From positions 1 through 5,887 of the forward strand of contig CAZQIV010000235.1 of assembly GCA_964593705.1 (NCBI GenBank): a stretch of DNA of 5,887 nucleotides, written 5' to 3'. The position numbers were made by a program, and so were the translations under genes. The notes under the pieces are model-generated. The model was not told where the DNA came from. It saw only the letters and a program-made list of their open reading frames with translations, and did no database searches. The DNA comes from SABY01 sp964593705. GTDB lineage: Bacteria > Bacteroidota > Bacteroidia > Bacteroidales > 4484-276. Shown here piece by piece: positions 5,782-5,887 of this stretch (within the stretch, counting starts at the first letter, position 1; each line of letters begins with the position of its first letter).

Positions 5782-5814
5782 GATTTCTTGCCGCATGTGC
5801 GGCATCGAAATGAC
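5782..5814. repeat. ATTTC/GAAAT hairpin element, copy 2
   Basis: This element has the same ends as copy 1 at 4149-4173 (GATTTCT and TCGAAATGAC) but a longer tip: TGCCGCA and TGCGGCA pair perfectly at 5789-5804 around TG, and the outer ATTTC/GAAAT arms extend the stem with one small mismatch. With copy 1 it brackets the ATPase gene plus its 32-bp array. No U-tract follows on either strand. Confidence 0.65.
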
Positions 5815-5887
5815 CCCGTCCACAGGTTGACATGGGTAATGCCATTAAGTTAAGAAAGAGTAATTTAATTCACAGAAAACCAATATT

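Noticed and set aside
5832..5887. Plus-strand ATG opening 18 codons (MGNAIKLRKS...) that run off the right edge
   Set aside because: It is too short to judge, with no ribosome-binding site or recognisable motif. It could be the start of a gene beyond the window or chance.

Overview
The window looks like chromosomal DNA of a Bacteroidota bacterium, probably a protein-degrading member. The evidence is a secreted S46 dipeptidyl peptidase of the DPP11 type, the AT-rich genes with A-rich leaders and mostly no Shine-Dalgarno sequence, and the kinds of short intergenic repeats present. The genus cannot be read from the sequence.

Three intact genes fill the window, all on the minus strand. In the order of their transcription direction (right to left) they are: an AAA_14/DUF4143 ATPase (4200-5480), a DPP11-like Asp/Glu-specific dipeptidyl peptidase with a signal peptide (1846-4011), and an FMN-dependent nitronate monooxygenase/FabK-like oxidoreductase (392-1339). 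Gaps of 188 and 506 bp separate them, each gap carries its own repeats and hairpins, and no shared pathway is apparent. I read them as three separate transcription units. No tRNA, rRNA, CRISPR array, intact insertion sequence or prophage gene was seen.

The noncoding DNA is the unusual part. From left to right it holds: two tandem 53-bp units that each predict two hairpins (2-107); a degenerate 9-nt repeat region (184-233); a perfect 20-bp palindrome (253-272); a purine-rich 9-nt/27-bp array that runs into the last codons and stop of the oxidoreductase gene (306-395); a 16-unit heptanucleotide array ending four bases from that gene's start (1344-1455); a diverged third copy of the 53-bp element (1457-1508); an AT-rich spacer with a hairpin and a longer inverted repeat (1509-1790); a second heptanucleotide array with a different consensus beside the dpp11 stop (1791-1839); two copies of a hairpin element with ATTTC/GAAAT arms (4149-4173 and 5782-5814); and a 32-bp tandem array just upstream of the ATPase gene (5534-5670).

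The best candidate for something undescribed is the 32-bp array next to the ATPase. Its units repeat at about three DNA helical turns and reach to within about 54 bp of the start codon, so it may be a multi-site operator or a target of the ATPase. It could also be the remnant of a transposon end with multiple terminal repeats.
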